Shown: positions 19,501 through 29,255, numbered from the stretch's first letter. The stretch is 64,000 nt of DNA from Littorina saxatilis (GCF_037325665.1 NC_090261.1:1718250-1782249), one strand, 5' to 3'. Translations and numbers: made by a program. The notes: generated by a model not told the origin, from the letters alone.

Positions 19501-22441
19501 AGTCTTTACATGGGGTTGAAGAGTGGAGTGGGTTGAAGTCACCATCCTCTGACGGGAGGGACATGGTTGTGCTAGAGAGATTGTGCTGTTGTTCTTCTAA
19601 GTTATGCAAGTCAAAGGCGATACTGCTGTAGTTTGCATTTCCGCATACTGCGCAGTTCCAGATGACTTGGGAATCATTTAGGTCAGTATAGGTCTGTTGG
19701 CTAATGTTCTGGCAGCTGGCATGAAACCACTGCCCACATGTTTCACACACAACTCCTCGCATGTTCCAGGTCACATCGCAATCGCATGTTCCGCATGGAG
19801 CATGGGAACTGTTATTTGAGTTGTCTGCCATCGATCTTCTATCACAGTCACAGCGAGTATCAAAAGATTTGACTTGAGCAGGTAAAAGATCACAGGTATC
19901 ACAAGAATGTGTATCACAAGGTGGTAGGAGTAGAACGGAAGACTGAGCTATGATTACCAGAAGAGTAAAAAAGCTTGCTCGGGTTTTGAGAAAGTTTGTC
20001 AGAATTTCGCAAGGTCGTGGAGGTTTCATTTCACTCATATATAATTGAGATTCAGTACTTACGATTTCGTCGTACAGCCGAAGGAAGACAAAAACAAAGG
20101 GCAGCACAGACGAGTGTTCACACGACAGATCTTACGTCGAGGGCGGCCATCTTGTCCGGTGTTGAGTTGACAAGTTTCACTTACGATGTTGTTTTCGTAT
20201 CAGGTGGTCTCCAGGTGACAATGAGGAGGGTTTGGGTATTTCAGGGACAGTTTAGGATGAGAAATAATGCAGTTACAGGGTGGGACAGTGGGATGGGACA
20301 TATAGAAAATGAATAAAATGAGGACGAAACAGGAGAGAAAAGGAAGACTAAACTAGCCGGAACCGGAAGCAACCCAACACAATACAAAATGTCAATGTTT
20401 GTGCACTGCAAGGCTATAATGTCTCCACTCCAGCAGTGACTGAAAGATGTCCTCTCCCTGAAAAACACAATACAAAATGTCAATGCAAGGCTATAATGTC
20501 TCCACTCCAGCAGTGACTGAAAGATGTCCTCTCCATGAAAAACACAATACAAAATGTCAATGCAAGGCTATAATGTCTCCACTCCAGCAGTGACTGAAAG
20601 ATGTCCTCTCCCTGAAAAACACAATACAAAATGTCAAGTTTTGTGCACTGCAAGGATATAATGTCTCCACTCCCTGCTGTGTCTGCAATATTCTGTATCA
20701 AATTCATAAAGCGACAAGAAGGTGCATGAAATCAGTCGGCAAAGGACAACATTTCTAACCAAACTCACATCAGCGGAGCTGTTGTCATGGAAAGCAATGT
20801 CAGAGCCTCTGAGCGTCCAGTAGTAGGATGCGATGTGGATGGACTCCTTGGCCGATTCAATCAGAGATTTCAGGCCGCTGTACGTTGAGGGGTGTACCTG
20901 CTGACCCTCCGCAAACGTCAGGTTTTGTGGGATGGACTCCACCAGGGTAAACCTGCAAGGAAGCAGGGGAACAAAACATTCAGATTCACCATTACAGAAA
21001 AAAGCACCCTATTTATTTATTTATTTTGATCTAGTGTTTTATAAGGGAAAGGGGGGGGGGGGGGGGATGGACACAGAACAAAATCCCAGAAATCAACTGA
21101 GAAAGACATTGATAGACGATAAAAGACGATTAAAAAAAATTACAGTAAACTGCTGGGCAGAAAACCTTTAACCTAATCCAGTTCACTTATTCAGGTAAAC
21201 CTTGACCAAGCATGCTGAAGTGTCTTTCTTTCTTTCTTTCTTTCTTTATTTGGTGTTTAACGTCGTTTTCAACCGTTAAAGGTTATATCGCGACGGGGAA
21301 AGGGGGGGGGGGGGGGGGGGGGGGATGGGATAGAGCCACTTGTTAATTGTTTCTTGCTCACAAAAGCACTAATAAACAAATTGCTCCAGGGGCTTGCAAC
21401 GTAGTACAATATATGACCTTACTGGGAGAATGCAAGTTTCCAGTACAAAGGACTTAACATTTCTTACAGACTGCTTGACTAAAATCTTTACAAACATTGA
21501 CTATATTCTATACAAGAAACACTTAACAAAGGTAAAAGGAGAAACAGAATCCGTTAGTCGCCTCTTACGACATGCTGGGGAGCATCGGGTAAATTCTTCC
21601 CCCTAACCCGCGGGGGGTCCAGGGAGGGGTAAATTCTTCCCCCTAACCCGCGGGGGGTATGTTGAAGTGTACCACTTTGACAGCATGCATACACCGAGTA
21701 CTGAGCGTCAGAAGATAATAGTTAATACAAACTATCATAGTGAAAGAAAGCAAAATCCTCTTCTTCTAAGCCACATGTTATAGTGATGAAGACTGATTAT
21801 TGTGTTTCGTATTAGCAGTGTGGTGCACATATTCCTCTGAGTAATACACTATTTTTTAAGAAAGTCTATCAGACTGAAGTAAGATGATAGAATCTATAGA
21901 ATGATAATACATAATGGAATAGAAATCCTGTGTGGTATTTTTTTAAACTTACACACAGTTATCAGCATACTGTGACGGGGCCAATGGTGGAGCCACTGCT
22001 ATAAAGTCCATGGGCATCTCGTTCACACCCAGCCCCTCATCATCATCACCCGCTGTGTGTGTGTTCCCCCTGTCACTGTCAGTGCCGGGGGCTGGTTCAG
22101 CACAGGTGAAGTAACACTCCGTGGACATGCCGTAGTAGGCCACCACTGACAAGGCAGTGAACACTCCCGCAGCAAAAATGCCAAAGTAGAAGCAGAAGGA
22201 TGCAAAACACAATGGTCTTTTTGCCCTCCTGGCTCCTCTGTGGGTTCCAATCCAGTTGTCAGCGGAGACTGAGTCGTCCAGTGTGTTGGATACCAGCATG
22301 GCCTTGTCGCCGCTCAGTCGGTCAGGTTGCTGTTTGGATGACCCCATTGACGACTTTGGTTTCATGGTGCTTGTCTTATACACCAGTGACTGTAGAAAGC
22401 ACCGTCACCTCAGGCTCAGTAGATCTTTGGTTTGTGAATTT
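8029..22441 (-). CDS. PLD3-like: PLD3/PLD4-like phospholipase D-family protein, 9 coding exons
   Basis: Coding exons in transcript order: 22365-21953, 20952-20769, 16022-15905, 15547-15411, 14281-14081, 13168-13029, 11734-11566, 8701-8599, 8207-8029. All introns are GT-AG and all phases agree, giving 547 residues (human PLD3 is about 490). The first exon begins at 22441 after an acceptor, so a 5' non-coding exon lies further right. The start ATG at 22365 has the context ACCATGA. Residues 1-51 are cytosolic, about 52-78 form one membrane segment (type II), and the lumenal part carries many N-glycosylation sequons. HKD motif 1 is HTKFWLVD (H259, K261, D266) followed by [15 protein letters not shown] motif 2 is HNKYMVTD (H476, K478, D483) followed by IGTSNWS. 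Both catalytic triplets are intact. Known for the family: PLD3 and PLD4 are endolysosomal 5'-3' exonucleases that degrade single-stranded nucleic acid. Active-enzyme status here is inferred from the motifs. The closest paralogue (PLD3, PLD4 or an ancestral form) cannot be fixed by eye. Confidence 0.93.
8511..8571. repeat. (TG)n microsatellite beside PLD coding exon 8
   Basis: The run lies about 27 bp inside the intron that follows the exon 8 donor on the minus strand. Confidence 0.95.
8817..10649. repeat. 35-bp minisatellite, about 52 copies
   Basis: The unit contains GAGACATCTCTTCCCCCGCA followed by TGTCATGGTTATTAT. Variable sites are GTTAT(C/T/G)AT and CCCC(C/A)GC. One unit near 10257-10278 has an expanded cytosine run. 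It fills most of the intron between PLD coding exons 7 and 8. Confidence 0.97.
10719..10988. repeat. 30-bp tandem repeat, 9 perfect copies
   Basis: The unit begins AGTCAGAACAGCCTTCTACC and ends TTGCCCCTAT. Because 30 is a multiple of 3, long open frames appear on both strands; they are not genes. Confidence 0.97.
10998..11395. mobile_element. Tigger-like miniature element expanded by an internal array
   Basis: The left end TACAGTGGAACCTG matches the pogo/Tigger-type end seen at 59573. From 11154 to about 11386 the sequence is a 31-34-bp repeat, about 7 copies, whose unit GTGGTTGTTATCGACAGG then TTTGACTGT contains the likely right terminal repeat. The right boundary is therefore uncertain. 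Located in the intron between PLD coding exons 7 and 8. Confidence 0.65.
12024..12872 (-). mobile_element. Unclassified interspersed repeat, copy 1
   Basis: It runs from ACAAGTCGCGTAAGGCGAAA to CTTGACTAAATG and has subterminal TTTAGTCAA / TTGACTAAA motifs at both sides. A second copy in the opposite orientation lies at 46858-48343. Shared inner landmarks include TGACGTCAT, ATATAACATATTTATATG and a CA/TG run. No coding capacity seen. Located in the intron between PLD coding exons 6 and 7. Confidence 0.8.
13359..13399. repeat. 13-bp tandem repeat, about 3 copies
   Basis: Repeats of GAAGCACACATTT. Confidence 0.9.
13505..13624. repeat. Two-copy tandem repeat of about 63 bp
   Basis: GATAATGTTTTATAATCTAC followed by CTCCAT(T/A)TAAAGACTTCACAG occurs twice. 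Confidence 0.88.
13752..14072. repeat. 21-bp minisatellite, about 15 copies, next to PLD exon 5 donor
   Basis: The unit is ACATGCTAACAGGTGTGTAG plus A or C. The array stops within about 10 bp of the minus-strand splice donor at 14080-14075. The period is a multiple of 3, so open frames run across it. Confidence 0.97.
14399..15017 (-). mobile_element. SINE-like retroposon, family C, long form
   Basis: The 3' end reads GACGTTAAACACCAAATAAA(GAAA)n on the minus strand. It is flanked by the 12-bp target duplication GCAATCACTTCT at 14387-14398 and 15018-15029. The duplication places the 5' end at 15017, so this copy has about 250 bp of head sequence absent from the other copies, plus a run of about 30 G at 14742-14771. 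Lies in the intron between PLD coding exons 4 and 5. Confidence 0.85.
16023..16472 (-). repeat. Tandem copies of the PLD exon 3 acceptor and exon start, part 1
   Basis: The unit is 88 or 94 bp. In minus-strand order it carries TTTTTCAG, then GGAGAGGACATCTTTCA and TCACTGCTG, which match the first 27 bp of the real exon (16022-15996) at 26 positions, and then intron sequence. Acceptor copies lie at 16111, 16199 and 16293. The one near 16387 has lost its AG. The CR1-like LINE then interrupts the array. Confidence 0.92.
16473..20376 (-). mobile_element. CR1-like LINE, near complete
   Basis: About 3.9 kb, same strand as the PLD gene. It has a 5' UTR of about 270 bp, one long open frame, a 3' UTR holding a 33-base homopolymer (A on the plus strand) and a tail of GAAGAAGAAGAAG. 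It sits inside the acceptor-copy array; comparison with intact units suggests about 10 target bases were lost rather than duplicated. Confidence 0.9.
16607..20107 (-). CDS. LINE polyprotein: PHD finger, endonuclease, reverse transcriptase
   Basis: An uninterrupted frame of 1166 codons. Residues about 105-155 form a PHD-type zinc finger ([12 protein letters not shown], then WNCAVC). About 213-440 is an APE-type endonuclease with GTETW (E247), GDFN (D352) and SDHD (D425, H426). About 660-960 is the reverse transcriptase with [10 protein letters not shown] (D801), [10 protein letters not shown] and FADD (D889, D890). The C-terminal region contains WDPH and RRAARF motifs typical of CR1-like elements. 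The start may be the first methionine or MADNSNNSS at about residue 93. In the CR1 group a PHD finger is usually described in a separate ORF1, so its place at the front of this frame is notable. Intact motifs suggest a recent insertion. Copying activity cannot be judged. Confidence 0.9.
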   Translation of the reverse strand: MLPFVFVFLRLYDEIVSTESQLYMSEMKPPRPCEILTNFLKTRASFFTLLVIIAQSSVLLLPPCDTHSCDTCDLLPAQVKSFDTRCDCDRRSMADNSNNSSHAPCGTCDCDVTWNMRGVVCETCGQWFHASCQNISQQTYTDLNDSQVIWNCAVCGNANYSSIAFDLHNLEEQQHNLSSTTMSLPSEDGDFNPLHSSTPCKDSRQNNLYKDRPLRILNVNFRSVVGKRAEILNLIDSTKPDVIIGTETWLDNSVTNNEFMPDCYSVMRRDRRRGGGGVLIAAREEFQATVVSELQTDCEILWVKLLSKSMKSTHICAYYRPNVADEDSLKQFETSLKKACKIKRTNIIIAGDFNFPGFDWTTSPMTMKTPVPHPQLHQDFMDMISEQNLEQMVNKPTRLENTLDLVLTNAPGLISRVEMVPGLSDHDIVYFELATKISLKNGCARPIPLYSKANWEQMKEDMRELQKKIAEKSTDSTVNELWTVFKTDLLQSVKKNIPHKRPRKKDKQPWITPSLRRLIRKKNRKYKKMKKQNTDALRTEVKYLRRDVQKGIRKAYWEYISNLFTPSKEEADSLPSTKRFWTYMKHQRSTSSGIPPLKNKGRLVTDSKQKANVLNDQFYKAFSDGRTYTSEEFQTKCTMSSDQESFPAMDEISISKKGVEKLLLNLDPTKATGPDDLSPRVLRELAPEVSPALTTIFQESLRSGSVPDDWKTAHVAPVFKKGEHYDPMNYRPISLTSVSCKVMEHILVSSIMSHLESNKILCEEQHGFRKGRSCETQLLELFEELTTNLEKSLQTNIVVMDFAKAFDKVNHSLLCHKLHHYGVRGKVNDWIGSFLSGRRQSVVVEGAESDYTDVKSGVPQGSVLGPCLFLAYINDLPDRVTSSSRLFADDTMLNRPVTSQQDHESLQDDLRSLEAWEEEWEMSFHPDKCNTLPMTRSRTTKPHDYVLHDHQLESVDAIKYLGVTIQKDAGWDKHINNVCAKANSALGMLRRNLKIGSPKTKELAYKSLVRPIVEYACTVWDPHKIKEVSQIEKVQRRAARFVLNRHKQTASVDDMLNELEWPSLEERRKEARLSMLKKITSGSAHVRCEELHLLAPRARRGVPTERQQFKRIPARTNYRKNSFLPRTIRDWNETPSSLLLSHPQAPDSCTAQESSSCIVQELPSPQ
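20377..20690 (-). repeat. Tandem copies of the PLD exon 3 acceptor, part 2
   Basis: Continuation of the same array beyond the LINE, with acceptor-bearing units at 20458 and 20612 and a mutated one at 20535. Units here are 77 bp, lacking about 11 bp near TTTGTGCACTGC. Confidence 0.92.
21224..21658 (-). mobile_element. SINE-like retroposon, family C
   Basis: Same 3' region as the 14.4-kb copy. Flanked by ATG(C/T)TGAAGTGT at 21212-21223 and 21659-21670. The head segment with AAATTCTTCCCCCTAACCCG is present twice, and a run of about 22 G lies at 21303-21324. In the intron between PLD coding exons 1 and 2. Confidence 0.88.
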
Positions 22442-25400
22442 CTGAAATCAGAATGAAGAAATAATACAAATGACTGGTTTTTCTTACATTGCATTCCCAG
22501 CAAGATAACAAAAAGTGCTGCAAAGTTAAGTTTAAAAGAATATCAAACCTGACTGGTTGGTTATTGCTTTGTACCAACCAACTAGGTATGATAAGTTTTG
22601 AGACAAACCTGAACTTTGTGGCACTGTTTGTAATAATTTTCAAGTGTTTTTTTGTATACATGTAGTGAAGTACTGGCTTGAACTTGAAGTTGCAATGCAA
22701 TTTTAACGTTAAAATCGGGCCACAACTTTTACTGCAGAGCACTGCATCCACAATCAAGACATGAAACAAATTATCATCGTGTAGGATTTAACATAAAATA
22801 TGAGCAGTGACATTGACATCTTCAGGTTTTAGACGTGTTTACATGGCACCGGAGCTATATATAGCCTGATCTTGCTCTTGTTAAAAATACAGCAAAGCTA
22901 GGTTGGTACGAGATCCATCTCTACAGTGTGCAACAATGTCTGTGTGGCCCTCAACAAGTAAATGAAAAAACAAAGGCTTATCATTGACATTGCTTGTTCT
23001 AAAAGACACACGCTTTCATCTGTGAGATCAAGCAACACTCTAGATAAGCCTTCATTTCCTCAAAACTGCATTCTCTTATCTTGAGCGTGAGTGGCCTAGT
23101 CCCTATAACCTTGTGGAAGCAATGTTACATACTGAAAGAAGAGCATGTGTGTGTGTCTGTGCTCTCTCTCTCTTTCTTTCTCCCTTTTTCTTAAAGGGTA
23201 GTTGTGTGTGTGTGTGAATTATCTCTCTCTGAAGATAAAGAGGCGCACACGTGTGTAGTGAGAGAGAGAGCAAGAGAGAGAGATAGAGATTGAGAGTGTG
23301 TTTGTTTGTGTGAGCGCCAGAGATGGCCAATTACTGAATTAGTCCCTTGTGGAGGGTATGCACTATGAGGTGCCTTGGGTGGTGGACGTCAGGTTTTGCC
23401 AAATAAGTCACTGCACTTCTATCTAATTATCTTATCTTGAGTGTGACTTTTTATCTTTGTGCACAAACAACGCTCTAGATAACTGATAAGGCTTCATTGT
23501 TTGATGATAAAAAAATGTTCCGTCCGCTTTCAACGCTTTAAAGACCAATCTGTCACTTGTAGCATTGTGGAACTGAAATGATCTCAGATTCTGTATAAAA
23601 ACAATTAACCTGACACGAAGCTAGATATCTATATATATTATATATATATAAAACATCAGAAATTGTGAAAGAAACAATTGAAAGTCAGCAGAGACTTTCT
23701 TCCGAGATTTGTTAAAATCTCTTAGCAAAGATAGAGAGAGAAATAAGTATCCCTTCACAGACAGCCTATTGGGAGCATCAGACCCTCCTCAAGGGGGACC
23801 GAGATTTACAGAGCAAAGTCCCTTTGTGGGGGACGTATTGCAAGGTAATCTAGTCCTGAGGATTATTATATATATATATATATATGGAGATGTATCCACA
23901 CCACTACTACCATTTAAACAAATGTGTTAACCTCTATCTCGATCTCCAGCTAACTAAAGGAGCGGTCACACTGAACAATTTTCCCCGTAACACGGAACGA
24001 TTTTCGAACATAATCAAGCCACTCGCAAGTGATTCTCTTGTTGCTTCAGACAATAGAACTGGCTCTATTCTCAGGGAGTCAATCAAAGGTCGGAACCAAT
24101 CAGAACACTCCGTTGTGGCCTTCACGTCTTAACTTAATAAATGCATGGCACTGGCTGACAGCAGCAAACAGCGTCTCTTGATTTAAAACTTTTCGGAAGA
24201 AGTTCTTTACTCAGATACAAAGGAGACATTTAACTTTTAGGGTGTGTTCGACCTTAGGGAACCATCAGATGCAACTGCCTGCTTAACATCTTTCTCCTGA
24301 AGGCCTTATGCTTAGTTATAGGTATTTCAAAAAAAGGTGAGAGCTAAACCTGCTTGCCCAAAATGCACCTGCTCGATCGCGCTCTATGAATATAGAGAAT
24401 ACATAGCCGTGTGACGACATGCGAGTCAATGGGCGATCATCTGATATGGAACGAATCCCAGGGTTGAAATATATCGCTGCAGTGTGTTCCTGCCTTAAGA
24501 CTTCCAGATCCACACCAGGAAACTAAATATTATTGTAAATCGTATAACTGTAGACCTGCCCAAGCACATACTTACAGTAACTGTCTACGCGGCTAATCCT
24601 AAAAACTAGGCAACAATATGCTTTTATCAGAAACACCACTGGAAGGCCAAATCTTCCTTCCAACTGATGGAAAACAAAGGAAACGGGTGAAAAGTGAGAT
24701 GTATGTATTTGTTGCAATGAACTGGGGGACATACAAGGACTGCATGAGCCACCCCCGCTGATAACTTGTCTCTTGCTTCATAGTTTTTTCACATTAGCGG
24801 ATGTCATTTGTCATTTGTCCACACAGAGGGGATGGGAAACAGCTGCAAAAAGCCAAGGAAACTCAAACGTATTGAGAAGCAAAACGTTTGTCCACCCGCC
24901 TTGCTAACTTGCTTTGTTTGTGTTGTCAAATGGATACCACTACATGTACCAGCACCATGACAGTTGTACTTAATTATTCATACTGAGAAAAAAAGGTAAG
25001 AGTTAAAAACTGTCTGAGTTTACCTTGAAAAAAGACTGTTTGGCACAATGCGATCACTATCTCCTCGGAACAAACCCACAATAACGATAGCCATCGACTT
25101 ACCAGAGACCAAAACAAAGCTGACTGAATCATGTGAGGTCTAAAAGCGTTTGCTAAATGCACGGCCTCATGCGCAATTTGTTCAGAGGAGCAAGTTGGCT
25201 GGAAATAGTACAGAACTGCTCAATGTTGGGTAGCGAGAGTTACCTTTCTTATTCTTAATTAGGCGCATTTCTAAACGGAAGTATTTCCAGACAGTACAAA
25301 CTGGAACTTGTTTGGAAGGAAACTATGCAGGAACCAGAGATACTTACAGATCTGTGGCAGGAACTGAGGAATGAAGCATTGTTTCTTGTGATGTTTACGT

Positions 25401-25536
25401 CTAGTTTCCATGTTTTCTAGGATGCAATTGAAACGAAAATCAGTATACGTTTTGTGAAAAAGGTAATAGAAGACTCTGCGCATTGTTTTGAGAGGGACAG
25501 CATTGTCTCAGAGCGAGGTTTGTACAGATAATGGAC
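22442..25536. other. Upstream region of the PLD gene
   Basis: Presumed to hold the 5' non-coding exon and promoter, not located here. Contains (AG/CT)-rich and (TG)n stretches at 23140-23320 and (TA)n runs at 23620-23650 and 23867-23885. Short open frames have no recognisable domain. Confidence 0.4.
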
Positions 25537-26740
25537 ACTTGTCTTGTCTTGTCTTTCCGTTATTGCCCACAATCAGCAGTAGTGATTACTTCGGCACTTG
25601 ATGGGATGTTGCGCAAGTCCAAGAAAGCAGCGTCTCCAGCATCCAAAAGTCCATTAAAATTTACAGGTTGGGGGAGTATGGGGGGGGAGGGGACATGAGT
25701 CACAGTGGCTACTGGTTTAGTGCGAGGCGCGCGACACAAAGGTGTCGACAGTGCGGGCCTCGACGACAGCTGCTGGTAGAGAGTTCCAGTCCTTCACTGT
25801 GCTAGGTAGAAAAGCGGCACTCCGATACTGAGTGCGGCAGGTGATGAGGCCGAACTGCTGGCAGTGGCCTCTTCGCTGGCGTGGTGGTAGGGGGGGCCAG
25901 CTTCGACTTGATGCCCGGACAGTGTACGATGCTGTTCGTGATCTTGTAGAGCATCGATAGGCGGGCAAGCTTCCTGCGCTCCTCCAGAGACTGCCACTCA
26001 AGGTAGTCCAGCATCCGGCTGACACTTGACGTGTTGTGATAGCGGTTGCAGACGAATCGGGCAGCTCGTCTCTGGACGGCCTCAAGCTTGTCGATGTTCT
26101 TTTGGGTGTGCGGGTCCCATACCGACGAGGCGTACTCCAGGATAGGCCTGACAAAGGCCTTGTACGCCTGTTCTTTCACGGATCTTGATGAGATCTTCAG
26201 ATTGCGCCGCAGGAACCCCAGGGTCTTGTTTGCCTTGCTGACGATGTTGTTGATATGGTCGTCCCAGCACAGGTCACCCTGAATGGTCACACCCAGGTAC
26301 TTGACCGCCTTCACTGTCTCCGGCGTATGCCCATGGAGCTGGTAAGAGGGCTGTAGTGGGCGTCTGCTCCTCGTAACAAGCAGGGTGTTGCACTTTGCAG
26401 GGTGGAACTGCATGTCCCAGCTCTTTTCCCACTCGGCTAGGCGATGGAGGTCTTGTTGTTGCTGGGCCTGGTCATTTACACTAGTCACCACCCTGTATAC
26501 TGCAGTGTCGTCCGCAAACAGGCGCGCTAGTGCCGTCAGTCTCTCCGGGAGGTCGTTAATGTACGCTAAGAATAGCGTCGGCCCCAGCACCGAGCCCTGC
26601 GGCACCCCTGAGCGGACGCTGCCAAACGAGGAGCGGCTGCCATTCACCACCACGGCTTGACGTCTTTGATGGAGAAAGTTCTTGATCCAAGCAAGTGCAG
26701 CTCCCCGGACACCGAAGTTTCGGAGTTTGTGGGTAAGCAG
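25537..26740 (-). pseudogene. 5'-truncated CR1-like LINE, second copy
   Basis: Encodes the reverse transcriptase from HKLRNFG through [11 protein letters not shown] and FADDTAVY, then [13 protein letters not shown] and YASSVWDPH, to a C-terminus containing VKDWNSLP in another frame, so it has a frameshift. It ends in a GACAAGACAAGACAAG tail. The 5' junction abuts a 58-bp array. It is related to but clearly diverged from the LINE at 16.5-20.4 kb. Confidence 0.88.
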
Positions 26741-26750
26741 ACACGCACTG

Positions 26751-27150
26751 CACCTCACCTGTAGAGCCAGTAAAGATCATGGCTCAAGACTGGACAGATC
26801 ACACACTACACCTCACCTGTAGAGCCAGTAAAGATCATGGCTCAAGACTGGACAGATCACACGCTGCACCTCACCTGCAGAGCCAGTAAAGATCATGGCT
26901 CAAGACTGGACAGATCACACGCTGCACCTCACCTGCAGAGCCAGTAAAGATCATGGCTCAAGACTGGACAGATCACACACTGCACCTCACCTGTAGAGCC
27001 AGTAAAGACCATGGCTCAAGACTGGACAGATCACACACTGCACCTCACCTGTAGAGCCAGTAAAGACCATGGCTCAAGACTGGACAGATCACACTGCACC
27101 TCACCTGTAGAGCCAGTAAAGACCATGGCTCAAGACTGGACAGATCACAC
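26751..27150. repeat. 58-bp tandem repeat, about 7 copies
   Basis: Units begin CACCTCACCTG(T/C)AGAGCC and contain ATGGCTCAAGACTGGACAG. Units start at 26751, 26809, 26867 and onward. Confidence 0.95.
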
Positions 27151-27194
27151 GAAGACTTGAAGTAGAGATGATTGGCACTTTGATTTACATGTTT

Positions 27195-27800
27195 ACTGCT
27201 CTTGATCTTGATCTTGATAAATAACGCCAACAGGTCCCAAACTTGGGAATGTTCGTTGGCGGAAAAATTGGGGAGAGCACTTGGTGTTTTAATCAGCGGT
27301 TGGCAGTTTTCCTCTGAATTCGTTGACCGTTGACGACTGGATCGTGTTGTCATCAAGGTTGTTCCCGTCAATAACTGTTCTTGTGAAAAAAGAGTATCTG
27401 TACACTGGTGTTTTAGTACACTCCACAGTAAAGCACTGGTTGTTATTTCTTGTAATGTTTGTGACTGTGGCTGATGATGTAAAGTCTTTGTTCACTCGTT
27501 GTTTCTTGTGATATTTGTGACTGTGGCTGATGATGTAAAGTCTTTGTTCACTCGTTGTTTCTTGTGATATTTGTGACTGTGGCTGATGATGTAAAGTCTT
27601 TGTTCACTCGTTGTTTCACTTGTCTTTTTGATTTTTGTTGCTGGGTGAATTTCTCAGGGGGTACTGCGGGGACCAGCCCTCTGACCACTTTGAAAAGAAA
27701 TGTGAGTCTCTGTTGTTTCCGGCGTTCCTGGAGTGGGGGAAGCTGTAGTCTGCTGAGCATCTCTGAGACACTGCTGACTTTACTAATGATCTAGACAATG
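27195..27800 (-). pseudogene. CR1-like LINE 3' fragment with internal array
   Basis: The minus strand encodes SVSEMLSRLQLPPLQERR, homologous to the C-terminal [18 protein letters not shown] of the intact LINE. It ends in an AAGATCAAGATCAAG tail. Within it, 27461-27625 is a 56-bp unit repeated three times. Confidence 0.8.
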
Positions 27801-28034
27801 GGTGCATAAATACCAAGCTGTGAAGTCCAAAGTGAAAAACTGAAATAGTGCGTTTATTTTCAAATTTAACACATTGGTAAAAAACGTGTCAGTAACATTA
27901 ACATCATACAATTTCGGGCAACCGAATTCATTTTCACAATCTCTCAGAGTGCTGAAGTCAAGCTTGTATGATCATACCTAAACAAATACTGGAAGAGTGA
28001 CCAATACACACACACAAAGTGATATATCATAATA
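27801..28034. other. Intergenic, nothing recognised
   Basis: AT-rich sequence between a LINE fragment and a Helitron-like element. Confidence 0.4.
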
Positions 28035-29098
28035 CTAGAATGAATACCCGCTTCGCCGGGTAGCCGGCTTCGCCGGGAAGAAGTACTTAAAGCCGTACGC
28101 CGGCTTTGCCGGGTCCGAACAATGGACCCGCCAAGCTTAGGTCCCTCCCAGATTCGTGGAATGGGAACAGCACGAAAATGATTCAGTGGCCATAATGCCA
28201 TTCCTGACCATATCGAGTCCCATCCTTGTCGACGAATGTAACCGTGTTAATCACCTTTGGAGGCGAACTCCACTCAAACAGGACTGAGCAAGTTAGAGCT
28301 TATCTCTAAGCCCTTTTGAACTGTTATGGCTTCTCAAAGGAAGGCCAGTACATAAAATTACACAAAAGCCGCCAGACCACATCACAAACAGAACTGAACA
28401 ATGCACAGGTGTAGCTCACATAGAGACACACACACACACAAACACAGAGAAGCCGTATCTATAGAGAGATAGATGACAGTGTATTTTTCGCGTGGCTCTA
28501 AATTGATTCGACCTTTGCACTTTTACAGTGAGGATAATTTACGGGTCCAATTTACGTTCTGGACACTGCGGTGACCTTCTAAAAATAGTAACAGAACGCC
28601 GGGAATATCCGAAGATGCCCCCTGCACCATACGAAGGAAGGGAGGTAAACGCTGAAAACATGGAGAAGATGAGAAGATAAGGAAGAGTTACTTATAATGG
28701 TGAAATGAACACAAAAACCAAATTCGGTTCAGCGCTGCGCGCTGAGAGCACGTGTTGAAATATCTCATCGATGATATTGTGTCCGGGGTGTAGCTGAATA
28801 CGGTGTCCAAATTTGAAAAAGATCCACCGAGAACTTTGGCTTTGGTGTGTCGGTATGGGGGCCCGGGTAGCTGAGGTGGAACCAAAATAGCTGAGGTGGA
28901 ACCAAAATCGGTTCAGCGCTGCGCGCTGAGAGCACGTGTTGAAATATCGACCAGGTTGTGCCCTGTACCGGGTCTACCTGAATATGCCCACCAAATTTGA
29001 AGCAGATCCATCGAGAACTTTGGCCGTGCATCGCGAACTCACACACAGACACACAGACACACAGACACACAGACACAAGTCGTATATATATATATAGA
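28035..29098 (-). mobile_element. Helitron-like non-autonomous element, copy 2
   Basis: On the minus strand it starts TCTATATATATA after A and ends with CCCGGCGAAGCGGG, then ATTCATTCTAG before T. It is longer than copy 1 because the section with GCGCTGCGCGCTGAGAGCAC is present twice and an extra middle block is retained. No transposase. Confidence 0.8.
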
Positions 29099-29255
29099 TA
29101 TGTAGACACAGGTTTGCATGATGAGGTATAACTTGTGTCACTGTTAGGGGTGCTGGGCTTTTAGTTACTCAGGTTCTTCATTGTAAGGGTCTGTGTTCAT
29201 TAACTCCTAACTGATAGATTTTATGAATAGTTGAGCAAAATGGCAAAAATGCTAT

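Noticed and set aside
16779-19631. Plus-strand open frames within the LINE
   Set aside because: Shadows of the minus-strand 1166-codon LINE frame.
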